Shown: piece after piece, positions 31,155 through 40,259 of the stretch
Layout of the letters: the number at the start of each line of letters is the position of its first letter
How positions within the stretch are numbered: position 1 is the first letter of the stretch
NCBI GenBank assembly: GCA_039185015.1
Contig: JBCDAU010000013.1
Span: 62,001-126,000 of the forward strand
DNA: 64,000 bases
Source: JBCBSZ01 sp039185015
GTDB taxonomy: Bacteria; Actinomycetota; Acidimicrobiia; Acidimicrobiales; Poriferisodalaceae
Reading direction: 5' to 3'
Position numbers and translations under genes: made by a program
The notes under the pieces: model-generated
What the model saw: the letters and a program-made list of their open reading frames with translations, nothing else
Told to the model about the DNA's origin: nothing
Databases searched by the model: none

Positions 31155-32236
31155 TAGCCCTGGCGGACCGGCAGCCCCGCCCGACGGCGCAGCACCCGCT
31201 CGAGGGCCTTGGCATCGTCGGGGCGGAGGTCGGCCCAGCCACCGACCGACGGGATCGTCGCCTCGAAGTGCTTGCCCTCGGGACGGACCACCGCCACGGC
31301 CCAGTGCGAGCCGTTGGTGCCGATCTCGCCGTCCGCCACCTCGGGCCGACGCTTGCCGACGACGACGTCCTTGGCCCCGGTGAGGCGCACGTCGCGATGC
31401 CGGGAGCCGGTGGTGACCCGGAGGACGCCGTCGGGGTTGACCCGCAACACCCAGCGGAACGGCATCCGGAAGATCCAGTCGACGGCGGCCGCCATGGCCA
31501 GCAGGACCACGCCGACCCCGATGCCGACGGCCGGCGGGATCGCGCTCAGATCGTCGCCCCAGACGGCGATGGCGGTCGCGACGGCGACGGCGACGACACC
31601 GACCCCGAAGGCGAACCGGATCCGGCGACGGATGCGGGCGATCTCGGCGAGTCGGGGGTGACGCCACTCGAAGCGAGACCGGTCGCGACCACGTGGCGCC
31701 TCGGGGAACTCGGCCGCACGCGGCGGCTTCTGCCGGGCGCCGTGCGCGCCGGCGGCCTGGGTGAGCTCGGTGACGACGGCCTGGGCCTCGGCCTCATCGG
31801 GGTTGAAGCACCCGGCGAAGGCGGGCAGCTCGTGCACACCGACCTTGCCGGCGGCCGTGCGGATCTCGACCGCCCACCGCCAGGCCGTGCCGAACCGGAA
31901 GCCTCCCTGGGACCGACGACGCAGCGACACCTCGGCCCCCTCGAGGGGCACGATCTCACGGCGGCCTCGACCATCTCCGATGATCAGGTCACGACGACTG
32001 TTCACGGCCAGCCGATAGTCGAGCGAGCCCGAGCGCTGCTGCCAGATGACCCCGGCCGCGGCGAGCAGCGCCGCCGGGATGGCGTAGACCCGCAGCTGCG
32101 TGCTGCCGAGCAGCGCCCCGCCGGCGACGATCACGGCCGTGCCCACGAGCGCCAGCAGGAGCAGCTGGACGGTCCGGAGCTGCGCGGTCGAGGGCGCGAG
32201 CTGCCACTCGTAGACCGTCCACTCCTGATCGTCCAC
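31154..32236 (-). CDS. Membrane protein of unknown function
   Basis: A 360-aa protein I do not recognise. Two hydrophobic pairs are seen, at residues ~22-62 (TVQLLLLALVGTAVIVAGGA, VYAIPAALLAAAGVIW) and ~207-255 (FAFGVGVVAVAVATAIAVW, VGIGVGVVLLAMAAAVDWIF). They separate two beta-rich soluble parts, the last with MPFRWVLRVNPDGVLRVTTG, resembling bacterial PH-like membrane proteins. The GTG at 32236 has GGAGGGG just upstream. Co-translated with the proline racemase family gene. Confidence 0.65.
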   Translation of the reverse strand: MDDQEWTVYEWQLAPSTAQLRTVQLLLLALVGTAVIVAGGALLGSTQLRVYAIPAALLAAAGVIWQQRSGSLDYRLAVNSRRDLIIGDGRGRREIVPLEGAEVSLRRRSQGGFRFGTAWRWAVEIRTAAGKVGVHELPAFAGCFNPDEAEAQAVVTELTQAAGAHGARQKPPRAAEFPEAPRGRDRSRFEWRHPRLAEIARIRRRIRFAFGVGVVAVAVATAIAVWGDDLSAIPPAVGIGVGVVLLAMAAAVDWIFRMPFRWVLRVNPDGVLRVTTGSRHRDVRLTGAKDVVVGKRRPEVADGEIGTNGSHWAVAVVRPEGKHFEATIPSVGGWADLRPDDAKALERVLRRRAGLPVRQG

Positions 32237-32332
32237 AACCCCTCCGGTCGGGTGCAGTTCTGCCAGCCCGTGCCCTGGCCGGTGGCGCCTAACGACCGCC
32301 ACCGGTGAGTGCAACCGAGAGAGTTTCGCGCT

Positions 32333-32382
32333 CGGTCACCGCCGATGGAAGCCCCCAGGTCGCCCACCGCGGGCGGTGACCG
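32333..32382 (-). terminator. Stem-loop after the 189-aa membrane protein gene
   Basis: CGGTCACCGCC (32333-32343) and GGCGGTGACCG (32372-32382) form a perfect 11-bp stem with a 28-base loop, starting one base after the stop codon of the minus-strand gene. There is no U-run, as usual for high-GC actinobacterial terminators. Confidence 0.5.
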
Positions 32383-32383
32383 A

Positions 32384-32953
32384 TCAGGCCACGGCCAGTG
32401 CTATGGCGAGCACAAGTGGTCCGATGACGATGAGCAGAGCCACGCTGACCGCCGCCCAGGCCGCCAGGCTGAGTCTCGGGAGCAGCGCTCCCAGCCGGGT
32501 CGGCGACAGCGCCCCAAGCACGTCGTCGACGTCGCCGGGCAGCTCCGTCGCCAGCTTGCGCAGCCCCCACAGCGACCGCAGGCGCCCGCGACCCTTCAGG
32601 CGGCTCGAGATCAGCTCGGACGCCGACTGCACCCCGTCCGCGACCGACATCGACGCGTCGCCGATCCGCTCCCGGATCGCCGTCGCGCCCTCGCTCGTCT
32701 CGGCCCGCACGTCCGACGCCCACGACCGCAACCCACGACCAGCGCTCCAACCGACGAAGACGAGCAGTACGCCGACCAGCAGGCCGATCCACCACCGGCC
32801 CAGGACGATGCCGACGAGCGCGGCGAGCACGCCCCAGCCGATCCCGGCGGTGCGCAGCGCCGAGGCACCCCAGTCGGCGGCCTTGGCCGCGACGTCGCCG
32901 GCCCGCTGCAGGACCGGGCCGGCGGAGCCCATCGGATCGGCATCGGTCGGCAC
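32384..32953 (-). CDS. Membrane protein of unknown function (189 aa)
   Basis: Unrecognised. Residues ~32-62 are hydrophobic (GWGVLAALVGIVLGRWWIGL, LLVGVLLVFVGW). A central amphipathic region (GATAIRERIGDASMSVADGV, QSASELISSRLKGRGRL) looks helical and possibly coiled. The C-terminus is a further membrane segment (AWAAVSVALLIVIGPLVLAI). The start is uncertain; the GTG at 32953 is used, and another GTG two codons upstream or an ATG seven codons downstream are alternatives. Divergent from the O-acetylhomoserine sulfhydrylase gene. Confidence 0.55.
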   Translation of the reverse strand: MPTDADPMGSAGPVLQRAGDVAAKAADWGASALRTAGIGWGVLAALVGIVLGRWWIGLLVGVLLVFVGWSAGRGLRSWASDVRAETSEGATAIRERIGDASMSVADGVQSASELISSRLKGRGRLRSLWGLRKLATELPGDVDDVLGALSPTRLGALLPRLSLAAWAAVSVALLIVIGPLVLAIALAVA

Positions 32954-33066
32954 GGCCACAGTCTGCCCCGGCCCGGTCGGCGCCGCAGGCCGCTCCGAAA
33001 GGCGACCTGGCCGGTCGGCTTTGTGCTCGGTAGGGTCTCCTCTCGGACCCGACTGGGAGGACCACG

Positions 33067-34380
33067 ATGAGCAGCGAGGCCTGGGGCTTCGAGACCAAGA
33101 TGATCCACGCCGGCCAGGAGCCCGATCCGGCCACCGGCGCACGGGCCGTGCCGATCTACCAGACGACGTCGTACGTCTTCCGCGACTCCGAGCACGCCGC
33201 CAACCTCTTCGCCCTGGCGGAGATCGGCAACATCTACACCCGCATCATGAACCCGACCCAGCACGTGCTCGAGGAGCGCGTCGCTGCGCTCGAGGGCGGT
33301 GTCCGCACCGCGGTCGGCCTTCCGGGCTGCCTCGCCGTCGCCTCCGGCCAGGCCGCCGAGATGCTGGCCATCATGAACCTCGCCGAGACCGGCGACCACG
33401 TCGTGTCGGCCGCCGCGCTCTACGGCGGCACCTACAACCTCTTCCAGCACACCCTGCCGAAGATGGGCATCGAGGTCACCTTCATCGACGACCCCGACGA
33501 TCTCGACGCCTGGGCCGCCGCCGTGCGTCCGAACACCAAAGCGTTCTACGCCGAGTCGATCGGCAACCCGAAGAACAACGTCATCGACATCGAGGGCATC
33601 GCCAAGGTCGGCCACGACAACGGCATCCCGCTGATCATCGACAACACCGTCGCCACGCCGTTCCTGCTGAACCCGATCGCCCACGGTGCCGACATCGTCG
33701 TGCACTCGGGCACCAAGTTCCTCGGCGGGCACGGCACCTCGATCGCCGGTCTCATCGTCGACGGTGGCACGTTCGACTTCGCGGCCAGCGGCCGGTTCCC
33801 GAACTTCACCGAGCCCGACCCGAGCTACCACGGCCTCGCCTACTTCCCGGCCCTCGGGCACGGTGCCTACATCATCAAGGCCCGGGTCCAGCTGCTGCGC
33901 GACCTCGGCTGCGCCATCGCACCGATGAACGCCTTCCTGCTGCTGCAGGGCATCGAGACGCTCTCGCTCCGCATGGAGCGCCACGTCGCCAACGCGCAGG
34001 CGGTGGCGCAGTACCTCGAGTCCCACGACCAGGTCGAGTGGGTCGCCTACGCCGGCCTTCCCTCGTCCGACTGGCACGCCGCCGCCCAGAAGTACACGCC
34101 GAAGGGTCCGGGCTCGGTGCTCGCCTTCGGCATCAAGGGCGGCAAGGAGGCCGGGCAGAAGTTCGTCGAGGCGCTCGAGCTCCACAGCCACGTCGCCAAC
34201 ATCGGCGACGTCCGCAGCCTGGCCATCCACCCGGCGACCACGACCCACAGCCAGCTCACCGAGGACGAGCAGCGCTCGACCGGCGTCCTGCCCAACCTCG
34301 TGCGGCTGTCGGTCGGCATCGAGTCGCTCGGCGACATCATCGATGACATCAACCTGGGCTTCAAGGCCGCCCAGGAGTAG
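33067..34380 (+). CDS. metY: O-acetylhomoserine sulfhydrylase / aminocarboxypropyltransferase
   Basis: A 437-aa PLP enzyme of the Cys/Met metabolism family that makes homocysteine from O-acetylhomoserine and sulfide. The start GFETKMIHAGQEPDPATGAR, NIYTRIMNPTQHVLEERVAA, the PLP Lys in VVHSGTKFLGGHGT and the late RLSVGIESLGDIIDDI are all typical, and the full length matches MetY. The ATG at 33067 follows GGGAGG. A TAGGGT box lies 30 bases upstream; no SAM riboswitch structure was found. The gene ends at a strong hairpin. Confidence 0.94.
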   Translation: MSSEAWGFETKMIHAGQEPDPATGARAVPIYQTTSYVFRDSEHAANLFALAEIGNIYTRIMNPTQHVLEERVAALEGGVRTAVGLPGCLAVASGQAAEMLAIMNLAETGDHVVSAAALYGGTYNLFQHTLPKMGIEVTFIDDPDDLDAWAAAVRPNTKAFYAESIGNPKNNVIDIEGIAKVGHDNGIPLIIDNTVATPFLLNPIAHGADIVVHSGTKFLGGHGTSIAGLIVDGGTFDFAASGRFPNFTEPDPSYHGLAYFPALGHGAYIIKARVQLLRDLGCAIAPMNAFLLLQGIETLSLRMERHVANAQAVAQYLESHDQVEWVAYAGLPSSDWHAAAQKYTPKGPGSVLAFGIKGGKEAGQKFVEALELHSHVANIGDVRSLAIHPATTTHSQLTEDEQRSTGVLPNLVRLSVGIESLGDIIDDINLGFKAAQE

Positions 34381-34384
34381 TTGT

Positions 34385-34423
34385 CCGTATCGGTGAGGGG
34401 GCGCCGCCCCCTCACCGATACGG
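34385..34423 (+). terminator. 19-bp perfect hairpin after metY
   Basis: The arms CCGTATCGGTGAGGGGGCG and CGCCCCCTCACCGATACGG are perfect complements around a single central base. The real fold will leave a small loop. It starts 4 bases after the metY stop and ends 7 bases before the next ATG. No T-run follows. Most likely a terminator, though its closeness to the next start means it may also cover that gene's leader. Confidence 0.75.
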
Positions 34424-34430
34424 TCGGTTC

Positions 34431-35687
34431 ATGAGGACGACAGGCACCCCACTGGCGGCCGCTCTCGTGGCGTTGGCGATGGTCGTCGCTGCCTGCAGCG
34501 ACTCCGACGACGCCGACCCCGTCGCCGCCGACACCGCCGCTCCCCCGACGACGGCCGCCCCCGCCGACACGGCAGAACCCGCTCCAGAGACGACCCTCGC
34601 CGCGGCTCCGGAGACCACGGCGGTCGCGACCCTCGACCCGCAGGCCACGCTCATCGCCGTGGACGAACCGGCGCTGGCGGGCATCGCACCGGTCATCGAG
34701 GAGGCGATCGCCACCAACGGCCTCAACGGCGCCGGACTGATCGTCGTCGACGCCGACGACGGCGTGGTCCACCACCAGCACTGGGGCGAGCTGTCCGAGG
34801 ACCGCATCTCGCTGATCGCGTCGTCGTCGAAGATGATCACCGCCGGCGTGCTCCTCCACCTCGCCGACGACGGCCTCCTCGACATGGACGCGCCCGTCGC
34901 CGAGGTCACCGAGTGGGGCGCCGGCCAGCCGGACATCACGCCCGCCCAGCTCCTGTCGAACAGCTCCGGCCTGCCCGGACTCATCTCCGGACCCTCGCTC
35001 GAGGAGTACCTCTGCATGTTCGACTCGGCGTCGACGCTGCAGACGTGCGCCGAGACCATCTTCACGACACCGGTCGACGGCATCGGCTCGCCGGACACGG
35101 CGTTCGACTACGGCGGCGCCCAGTGGCAGGTCGCCGGCGCGGTCGCCGAGGCGGCCAGCGGCCAGAGCTGGGCCGACCTGATCGAGGAGATCTTCGTCGA
35201 CCCCTGCGGCCTCGACACCCTCGCCTTCGGGAACCACTTCGGCCAGTTCCCCGGCTTCTCCTACCCGGACGGGTTCGACGGCGACCCATCGATCCTCGCC
35301 GCTACCGAGAACCCGAACATGGAGGGCGGTGCCTATGTCTCGACCGGCGACTACGGCGAACTGCTGCTGATGCTGCTCCGGGACGGTCGCTGTGGCGACA
35401 CCCAGGTGCTCTCGTCCGAGTCGATCACCCTGATGACGAGCGACCGCATCGCCGAGGTCTACGGGGGCGACGCCGGCGAACCGACCTCGGGCTACGGGAT
35501 GGGCTGGTGGGTCGACCGCGACGACGGCTACGTCGTGGACCCTGGCGCCTACGGCAGCGTGGCGTGGCTCGACCTCGAGGACGGCTACGGCGCCTACCTC
35601 GTGATCGAGGACAGCGGCGACGTCGGTCAACCCCTTGCGGAAGCGCTGCGCCCCATCGTCGACACGGCGATGGCTGCGCGCGGCTGA
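34431..35687 (+). CDS. Lipoprotein serine hydrolase of the beta-lactamase family
   Basis: A 418-aa exported protein: signal peptide with lipobox VVAAC (Cys22), a Thr/Ala/Pro-rich linker, then a penicillin-binding-protein-like hydrolase with SSSK as the SxxK motif (LIASSSKMITAGVLLHLADD), YGG as the YxN-like motif (FDYGGAQWQVAGAVAEAASG) and GMGWWVDRDDGYV near the C-terminus. Probably membrane-anchored outside the cell, acting on peptidoglycan or esters. The ATG at 34431 sits right behind the metY terminator hairpin. Confidence 0.85.
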   Translation: MRTTGTPLAAALVALAMVVAACSDSDDADPVAADTAAPPTTAAPADTAEPAPETTLAAAPETTAVATLDPQATLIAVDEPALAGIAPVIEEAIATNGLNGAGLIVVDADDGVVHHQHWGELSEDRISLIASSSKMITAGVLLHLADDGLLDMDAPVAEVTEWGAGQPDITPAQLLSNSSGLPGLISGPSLEEYLCMFDSASTLQTCAETIFTTPVDGIGSPDTAFDYGGAQWQVAGAVAEAASGQSWADLIEEIFVDPCGLDTLAFGNHFGQFPGFSYPDGFDGDPSILAATENPNMEGGAYVSTGDYGELLLMLLRDGRCGDTQVLSSESITLMTSDRIAEVYGGDAGEPTSGYGMGWWVDRDDGYVVDPGAYGSVAWLDLEDGYGAYLVIEDSGDVGQPLAEALRPIVDTAMAARG

Positions 35688-35738
35688 GCCCGGCGCCCCG
35701 CCCCTCCAGGCAGGACACCGGGCTCGGACACCGACGGC

Positions 35739-36830
35739 TCAGCGCAGCCGGTAGAAGCGGAAGAAGTCGTTCTCGATCGGGAGGACCTCGACCGAGTCGA
35801 AGCCTGCCTGGGTCGCGTACCGCTCGAAGGTCGGACGGCGCATGACCGTGCCGGTCGCCACCGACTCCTCGGCGTTGCGACCGTCGGGCAGGCAGCAGAT
35901 CAGGCTGAAGCCGTAGAAGATCTGCTCGACGGGGTCGTCGCTCGCACCCGTGAAGACGTCCGGGACCCGCTCGTCCATGACGATCACGGCACCGTCGTCG
36001 CCGGCCATCGCGCGCATCGAGGTGAGGACCGACACGGGGTCGGGCATGTCGTGGATGCACTCCAGGGCCAGCACCAGGTCATAGCCGCCCTCCTCGAGCT
36101 CCCCGACGTCCACCGTGTCGAACCGGACCCGCTCGCTGACGCCCGACTCGGCCGCGTTCTTCCGGGCGTGGTCGACCGACGGCTCGTCGATGTCGAAGCC
36201 GTGGACGACCGCAGCGGGGAACGCCCGAGCGATCCCGATCGACGACCACCCCATGCCACAGCCGACGTCGGCCACACGACCACCGGCAGCCAGCGCGTCG
36301 GCGACGTCCGGGATCGACGCCAGGTACTCGTTGGCGAGCTGGTGGAGGAACATCGGCCGGTTCGCCGCGGCCTGACCGCAGCGAGCACCGTCGCCGTGCT
36401 CGTGCCAACCGATCCCCTCACCGGAGCGATACACGTCGACCAGGGCGTCCATGCTCTTCCCCAGAGCGCTCACGAACGTGGCGAAGGGCGCCATGAAGGC
36501 GAGCGAGTCGCGATCGGCCATCACGGCCGCCCCGGCCGGCCCGACGGAGTAGCGGCGCAGCGTGCCGTCGTCGCTGGCCTGCTCGAGTCGCAGGTACCCG
36601 GTCACGGTCTGTTGCTCGAGCCACTCCCGGGCATACCGCTCATCGGAGTCCGTCGCAGCGGCCAGCTCGACGCTGGTCATGGAGTCGGCGGCGGCGAGGG
36701 CGTCGTACCAACCCAGGCGGACGCCGAGGGTGATCGCGGCCACGTTCATGGCGCCGAGCACGTCGCCGAAGACCTTCTCGGCGTACGCGTCGACATCGAG
36801 CTCATCGGGGGTGTCGATGACATCGGTCAT
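35739..36830 (-). CDS. Class I SAM-dependent methyltransferase
   Basis: A 363-aa enzyme. An N-terminal winged-helix dimerisation part (GWYDALAAADSMTSVELAAA, REWLEQQTVTGYLRL), as in small-molecule O-methyltransferases, precedes a Rossmann domain with motif I VADVGCGMGWSSIGIAR, the acidic residue in VHGFDIDEPSVDHARK, and LVLALECIHDMPDPVSVL. The substrate is unknown. The ATG at 36830 is 31 bases downstream of the PhyH gene on the same strand, so the two may act together on one metabolite. Confidence 0.85.
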   Translation of the reverse strand: MTDVIDTPDELDVDAYAEKVFGDVLGAMNVAAITLGVRLGWYDALAAADSMTSVELAAATDSDERYAREWLEQQTVTGYLRLEQASDDGTLRRYSVGPAGAAVMADRDSLAFMAPFATFVSALGKSMDALVDVYRSGEGIGWHEHGDGARCGQAAANRPMFLHQLANEYLASIPDVADALAAGGRVADVGCGMGWSSIGIARAFPAAVVHGFDIDEPSVDHARKNAAESGVSERVRFDTVDVGELEEGGYDLVLALECIHDMPDPVSVLTSMRAMAGDDGAVIVMDERVPDVFTGASDDPVEQIFYGFSLICCLPDGRNAEESVATGTVMRRPTFERYATQAGFDSVEVLPIENDFFRFYRLR

Positions 36831-36861
36831 GGTTCTGGTCCTTGTTCGTGTGGTGATTCGG

Positions 36862-37716
36862 TCAGGAGGTCGGGAGCAGGAGCGCGGGGTCCTCGAAGTC
36901 GACGAGGCCGAGGCGACCGCCGCCACGCTCGCCCGGGTCGTAGGCCGCGAAGCCGAGTAGCTCCTGGGCTCGTCGGGGCAGCGCCGCCGCGGTCGCGGTC
37001 GGGATGCTCAGCGCATGGGCCTCCTCGCTGCGGAGCCAGCCGAGGAGGAAGCTGAGGTGGACGGCCCACCGCCAGTCGTCGACGGTGAGGTTGGCGCCGC
37101 CGCCGTGGATCGTCTTGCCGGAGAACAACAGCGCCGAACCGGCGCTCATCTCGGCGGGCACGGAGGCTGCCGCCTCGAACAGCTCAGGTCGGTCGGCCTG
37201 CCGGTGGCTCCCTGGGACGATGCGTGTGGCGCCGTTGGCCTCGGTGAAGTCGGTCAGCGCCACCATGGCGATCACGATGATCTCGGGGCCGTCGGGCAGG
37301 AGCTGGTTGAACCACGGCCAACCGCTCTGGTCCCGGTGGAGGTACTGGGCCTCTTCACCGGGGCCGATGGCGATCAGCTGGGTGTCACTGATCTGGATCG
37401 GTCCGCCGACCGCCGCCATCCGATGATCGGCGACGCCGAGGATCGTGTCGTCCAGACAGACCTCGGTGGCAGCCGCGCTCTTGTCCACGAGGCCGTTGAC
37501 CCGCACGGTGCGGTGCCCATGGAAGAGCTCCCACTCGGGATCGCCGCTGCGGCTGCCCGGTCCGGTGCGCTCGACCCACGGGGCGAGGTCGTCGCGGAGA
37601 TCGGCCAGCTGCTGCGGTCCGACGAGGTCGGCGACGATCACCGCGCCCACCTCGTCGATCGCTGCGTCGAGCTCCTCGATGGTGGCGTGGCGTCCGAGGG
37701 TCGGGATGGTCGACAT
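36862..37716 (-). CDS. Phytanoyl-CoA dioxygenase (PhyH) family protein
   Basis: A 284-aa Fe(II)/2-oxoglutarate oxygenase. The iron triad is readable as His127 and Asp129 (QYLHRDQSGWPW) plus His204 (SGKTIHGGGAN), with Arg216 (DDWRWAVHLSFLLG) as the likely 2-oxoglutarate clamp; ATRIVPGSHRQ is typical of PhyH proteins. The ATG at 37716 (MSTIPTLGRHATIEEL) is chosen over an upstream one without support. It pairs with the downstream methyltransferase and is divergent from the winged-helix ATPase regulator. Confidence 0.85.
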   Translation of the reverse strand: MSTIPTLGRHATIEELDAAIDEVGAVIVADLVGPQQLADLRDDLAPWVERTGPGSRSGDPEWELFHGHRTVRVNGLVDKSAAATEVCLDDTILGVADHRMAAVGGPIQISDTQLIAIGPGEEAQYLHRDQSGWPWFNQLLPDGPEIIVIAMVALTDFTEANGATRIVPGSHRQADRPELFEAAASVPAEMSAGSALLFSGKTIHGGGANLTVDDWRWAVHLSFLLGWLRSEEAHALSIPTATAAALPRRAQELLGFAAYDPGERGGGRLGLVDFEDPALLLPTS

Positions 37717-37832
37717 GGGGGCTCCTGGTCGGGGCCGGGCCACGGTCGGTCCGGCGTCGACGCCATCATCCGGAACCGCTGGGTGAGGAGCTTGAGGACA
37801 GACTGAAGAACGCTGAGGATCGCCGCCGAGGT

Positions 37833-40259
37833 GTGAGCGACAATGGCGACGTGTGGCGATTCGACCGAGTGGCGGTGGACCCGGCCGCCCGGTCGGTCGA
37901 GCTCGACGGCGAGGCGCGCCATCTCGAACCGCAGGCCTTCGACCTGCTCGTCTACCTCGTCGAGCACCGCGATCGCTTCGTCCCCAAGGCCGAGCTGCTC
38001 GATCAGGTGTGGGGCGATCAGTTCGTGTCCGAGTCGGCGCTCACCACTCGGGTCAAGGAGGTTCGTCGGGCCGTTGGCGACGACGGCACCCGGCAGGCCG
38101 TGATCCGCAACGCCCGCGGCCGTGGCTACCGATTCGTCGCCGAGCTGTCCGCGGCGGAGCCCCCGGCCCGCCGAGAGCAGATCGCGCTCACCAGCGCGCT
38201 GATCGGTCGTGACGACGACACGACCGACGTGTTGGAGCTGCTGGACCGATCGGCCATCGTCACGCTCGTGGGCCCCGGAGGAGCCGGCAAGACCTCGCTG
38301 GCCCGGGAGGTCGCCCGTCGGGCACGGGGTCGCTACGCCGACGGCGTCCGCACCGTGCACCTGGCGACGATCGACGAGCCCGGCGACGTGGTGCCGGTCC
38401 TCCGGTCGGGGGCCGGACTCGACGGGGCCGAGCGCGGTGAGGCCGGCGTCCTGACGGCGTTGGCCGAGCTCGACGCCCTCGTCGTGGTGGACAACTGCGA
38501 GCACGTGATCGACGAGACGGCCCGGCTGCTCGCGCTGCTCGCGGACCACACACCCCGGGTTCGGATCCTGGCGACGAGCAGGGAACGCCTCGGCATCCGT
38601 CCCGAGCGGGTCTGGCCGGTCGGCCCACTGGACGCCGCCGCAGCGAGGCGACTGATCGTCGAACGCGTGACGGCGATCGCGCCCGATTGGGAACCGGAGC
38701 CGGACGAGACCCTCGACCAACTCGCGGAGGTCGTCGACCGACTGCCGCTCGCGCTCGAGATGGCGGCGTCACGCCTTCCCAGCCTCGGCGCCGAGGAGTT
38801 GATCGGGTTGTTGGGAGAGCGCCTCGATCTGCTCCGCACGACCGACCGCGCCGCCGAAGAGCGTCATCGCACCCTCGGCGCGCTGATCGAATGGTCGACC
38901 CAGCTGCTCGAGCCCGAGCCTCGCTCGTTGCTCGCCGACCTCACGGTCTTCGCCGGTGCGGTCGGTGCCGAGGACATCGCCGCGGTCGTCGACACCACCG
39001 CCGCCGAGCTCGTCGCCGGGCCGCTCGGCGATCTGGTCGATCGCTCGTTGGTCGTCGCCGACCTCTCGGCCCAGCCCACCCGGTACCGCCTGTTCGAGAC
39101 GGTGAAGGCAGGGGTGGTCGATCGACGTCGACCCGACCTCGAGGAACGACACGCCCGGTACGTCACGGACGAGGTCGAATCGGCCGATCGCCTGCTCCGG
39201 GGCGCGGAGGAGCCGATCGCCCGGCATCGCCTCGACGCCCTGCGCAACGAGATCCGGGCTGCCCATCGGTGGGCCCGTCTCCACGACCGCGAGCTCTCCG
39301 CGCGTCTGAGCGCCGCCCTCCTCCACTACGCGCAGGAGCGACTGTGGGCGGAGCCGGCCCGCTGGGCCGCTGCTGCGCTCGACGTCGAGCATCCCGCGCC
39401 CGCCCACGCCGCCGCCGTCGCCAACGACAGCGCCAACCGCGGCGACTACGACGAGTCGCTCCGGCTGGGCGAGCTCGCGCTCACGAGCGGCGATCCCCGA
39501 ATCGTCGCCTCCGGCCACGATTCGATCGCCAACGTCGGGCTCTACCGAGGTGATCTCGCGCTGGCCGAGGAGCACGCACGGCAGCTCCTCGCTCGGTCCC
39601 TCGACGACGGCGATCCGGTGGCCTGGATGCTGGCCCAGGCCAACGTCGTGCTCTCGCTCGTCTACGGCGGTCGCCTCGACGAAGCCCGTGTGGTGTTCGA
39701 GACGGGCAGCCCGCCCACCGACCTCAACGTCACCGGACGGGCGTGGATGGCCTACGTCGCCGGGGAACTGGCCATCGCCGACGACCCTCGAGCGGCCGTC
39801 GCGCGGTTCGACGAAGCCGCCGCGCTCGGACGATCGGTCGGCAGCTCCTTCGTCGTCGGCGTCAGCGAGACCTCGGGACTGGCCGCCCGGGCCCGACTCG
39901 ACGACACCGCCGATGCCTTCGACCGCTTCGCCGCCGTCCTCGCGGGGTTCCGGCGATCGGGCAGCCACACGCACGCCGTCACCGCACTCCGGAACCTCGT
40001 CCTGCTGCTCGTCCGCTCTGGCAACGACCAGCTGGCGGCGGAGCTGTTCGGGGCGCTGTCAGGTCCCGGCGTGAAGTCCACCTACGGCGTGGAGCTGGAA
40101 CAGCTCACCGACGCACGGGCCGAGCTGGTCGACCGGCACGGTGACGAGCAGGTCGATCGGTGGCAGGCGGGGGGCTCGTCGCACGGCGTGCGATGGGCGC
40201 TCGATCACGCGATCTCGACCCTGAACGACATCGAGGCCGGCCGCTCGGCAGCTAGCTGA
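37833..40259 (+). CDS. Winged-helix transcriptional regulator with STAND-like ATPase domain
   Basis: An 808-aa regulator. Residues 5-105 are an OmpR/CadC-type DNA-binding domain (RHLEPQAFDLLVYLVEHRDR, ESALTTRVKEVRRAVGDDG, RGRGYRFVAEL). Residues ~130-400 are an ATPase with Walker A GPGGAGKT (147-154), Walker B LVVVDNCEHV and sensor ILATSRERLGI. The remainder is helical and TPR-like. It lacks the SARP activation domain of the regulator at 7079. The GTG at 37833 fits the domain start. Its end overlaps the convergent hemW gene by 8 bases. It may control the divergent PhyH/methyltransferase pair. Confidence 0.85.
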   Translation: MSDNGDVWRFDRVAVDPAARSVELDGEARHLEPQAFDLLVYLVEHRDRFVPKAELLDQVWGDQFVSESALTTRVKEVRRAVGDDGTRQAVIRNARGRGYRFVAELSAAEPPARREQIALTSALIGRDDDTTDVLELLDRSAIVTLVGPGGAGKTSLAREVARRARGRYADGVRTVHLATIDEPGDVVPVLRSGAGLDGAERGEAGVLTALAELDALVVVDNCEHVIDETARLLALLADHTPRVRILATSRERLGIRPERVWPVGPLDAAAARRLIVERVTAIAPDWEPEPDETLDQLAEVVDRLPLALEMAASRLPSLGAEELIGLLGERLDLLRTTDRAAEERHRTLGALIEWSTQLLEPEPRSLLADLTVFAGAVGAEDIAAVVDTTAAELVAGPLGDLVDRSLVVADLSAQPTRYRLFETVKAGVVDRRRPDLEERHARYVTDEVESADRLLRGAEEPIARHRLDALRNEIRAAHRWARLHDRELSARLSAALLHYAQERLWAEPARWAAAALDVEHPAPAHAAAVANDSANRGDYDESLRLGELALTSGDPRIVASGHDSIANVGLYRGDLALAEEHARQLLARSLDDGDPVAWMLAQANVVLSLVYGGRLDEARVVFETGSPPTDLNVTGRAWMAYVAGELAIADDPRAAVARFDEAAALGRSVGSSFVVGVSETSGLAARARLDDTADAFDRFAAVLAGFRRSGSHTHAVTALRNLVLLLVRSGNDQLAAELFGALSGPGVKSTYGVELEQLTDARAELVDRHGDEQVDRWQAGGSSHGVRWALDHAISTLNDIEAGRSAAS

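Noticed and set aside
32954..33066. SAM riboswitch before metY
   Set aside because: A small GGGTC/GACCC stem is present but none of the conserved core of SAM-I or SAM-IV riboswitches could be recognised.
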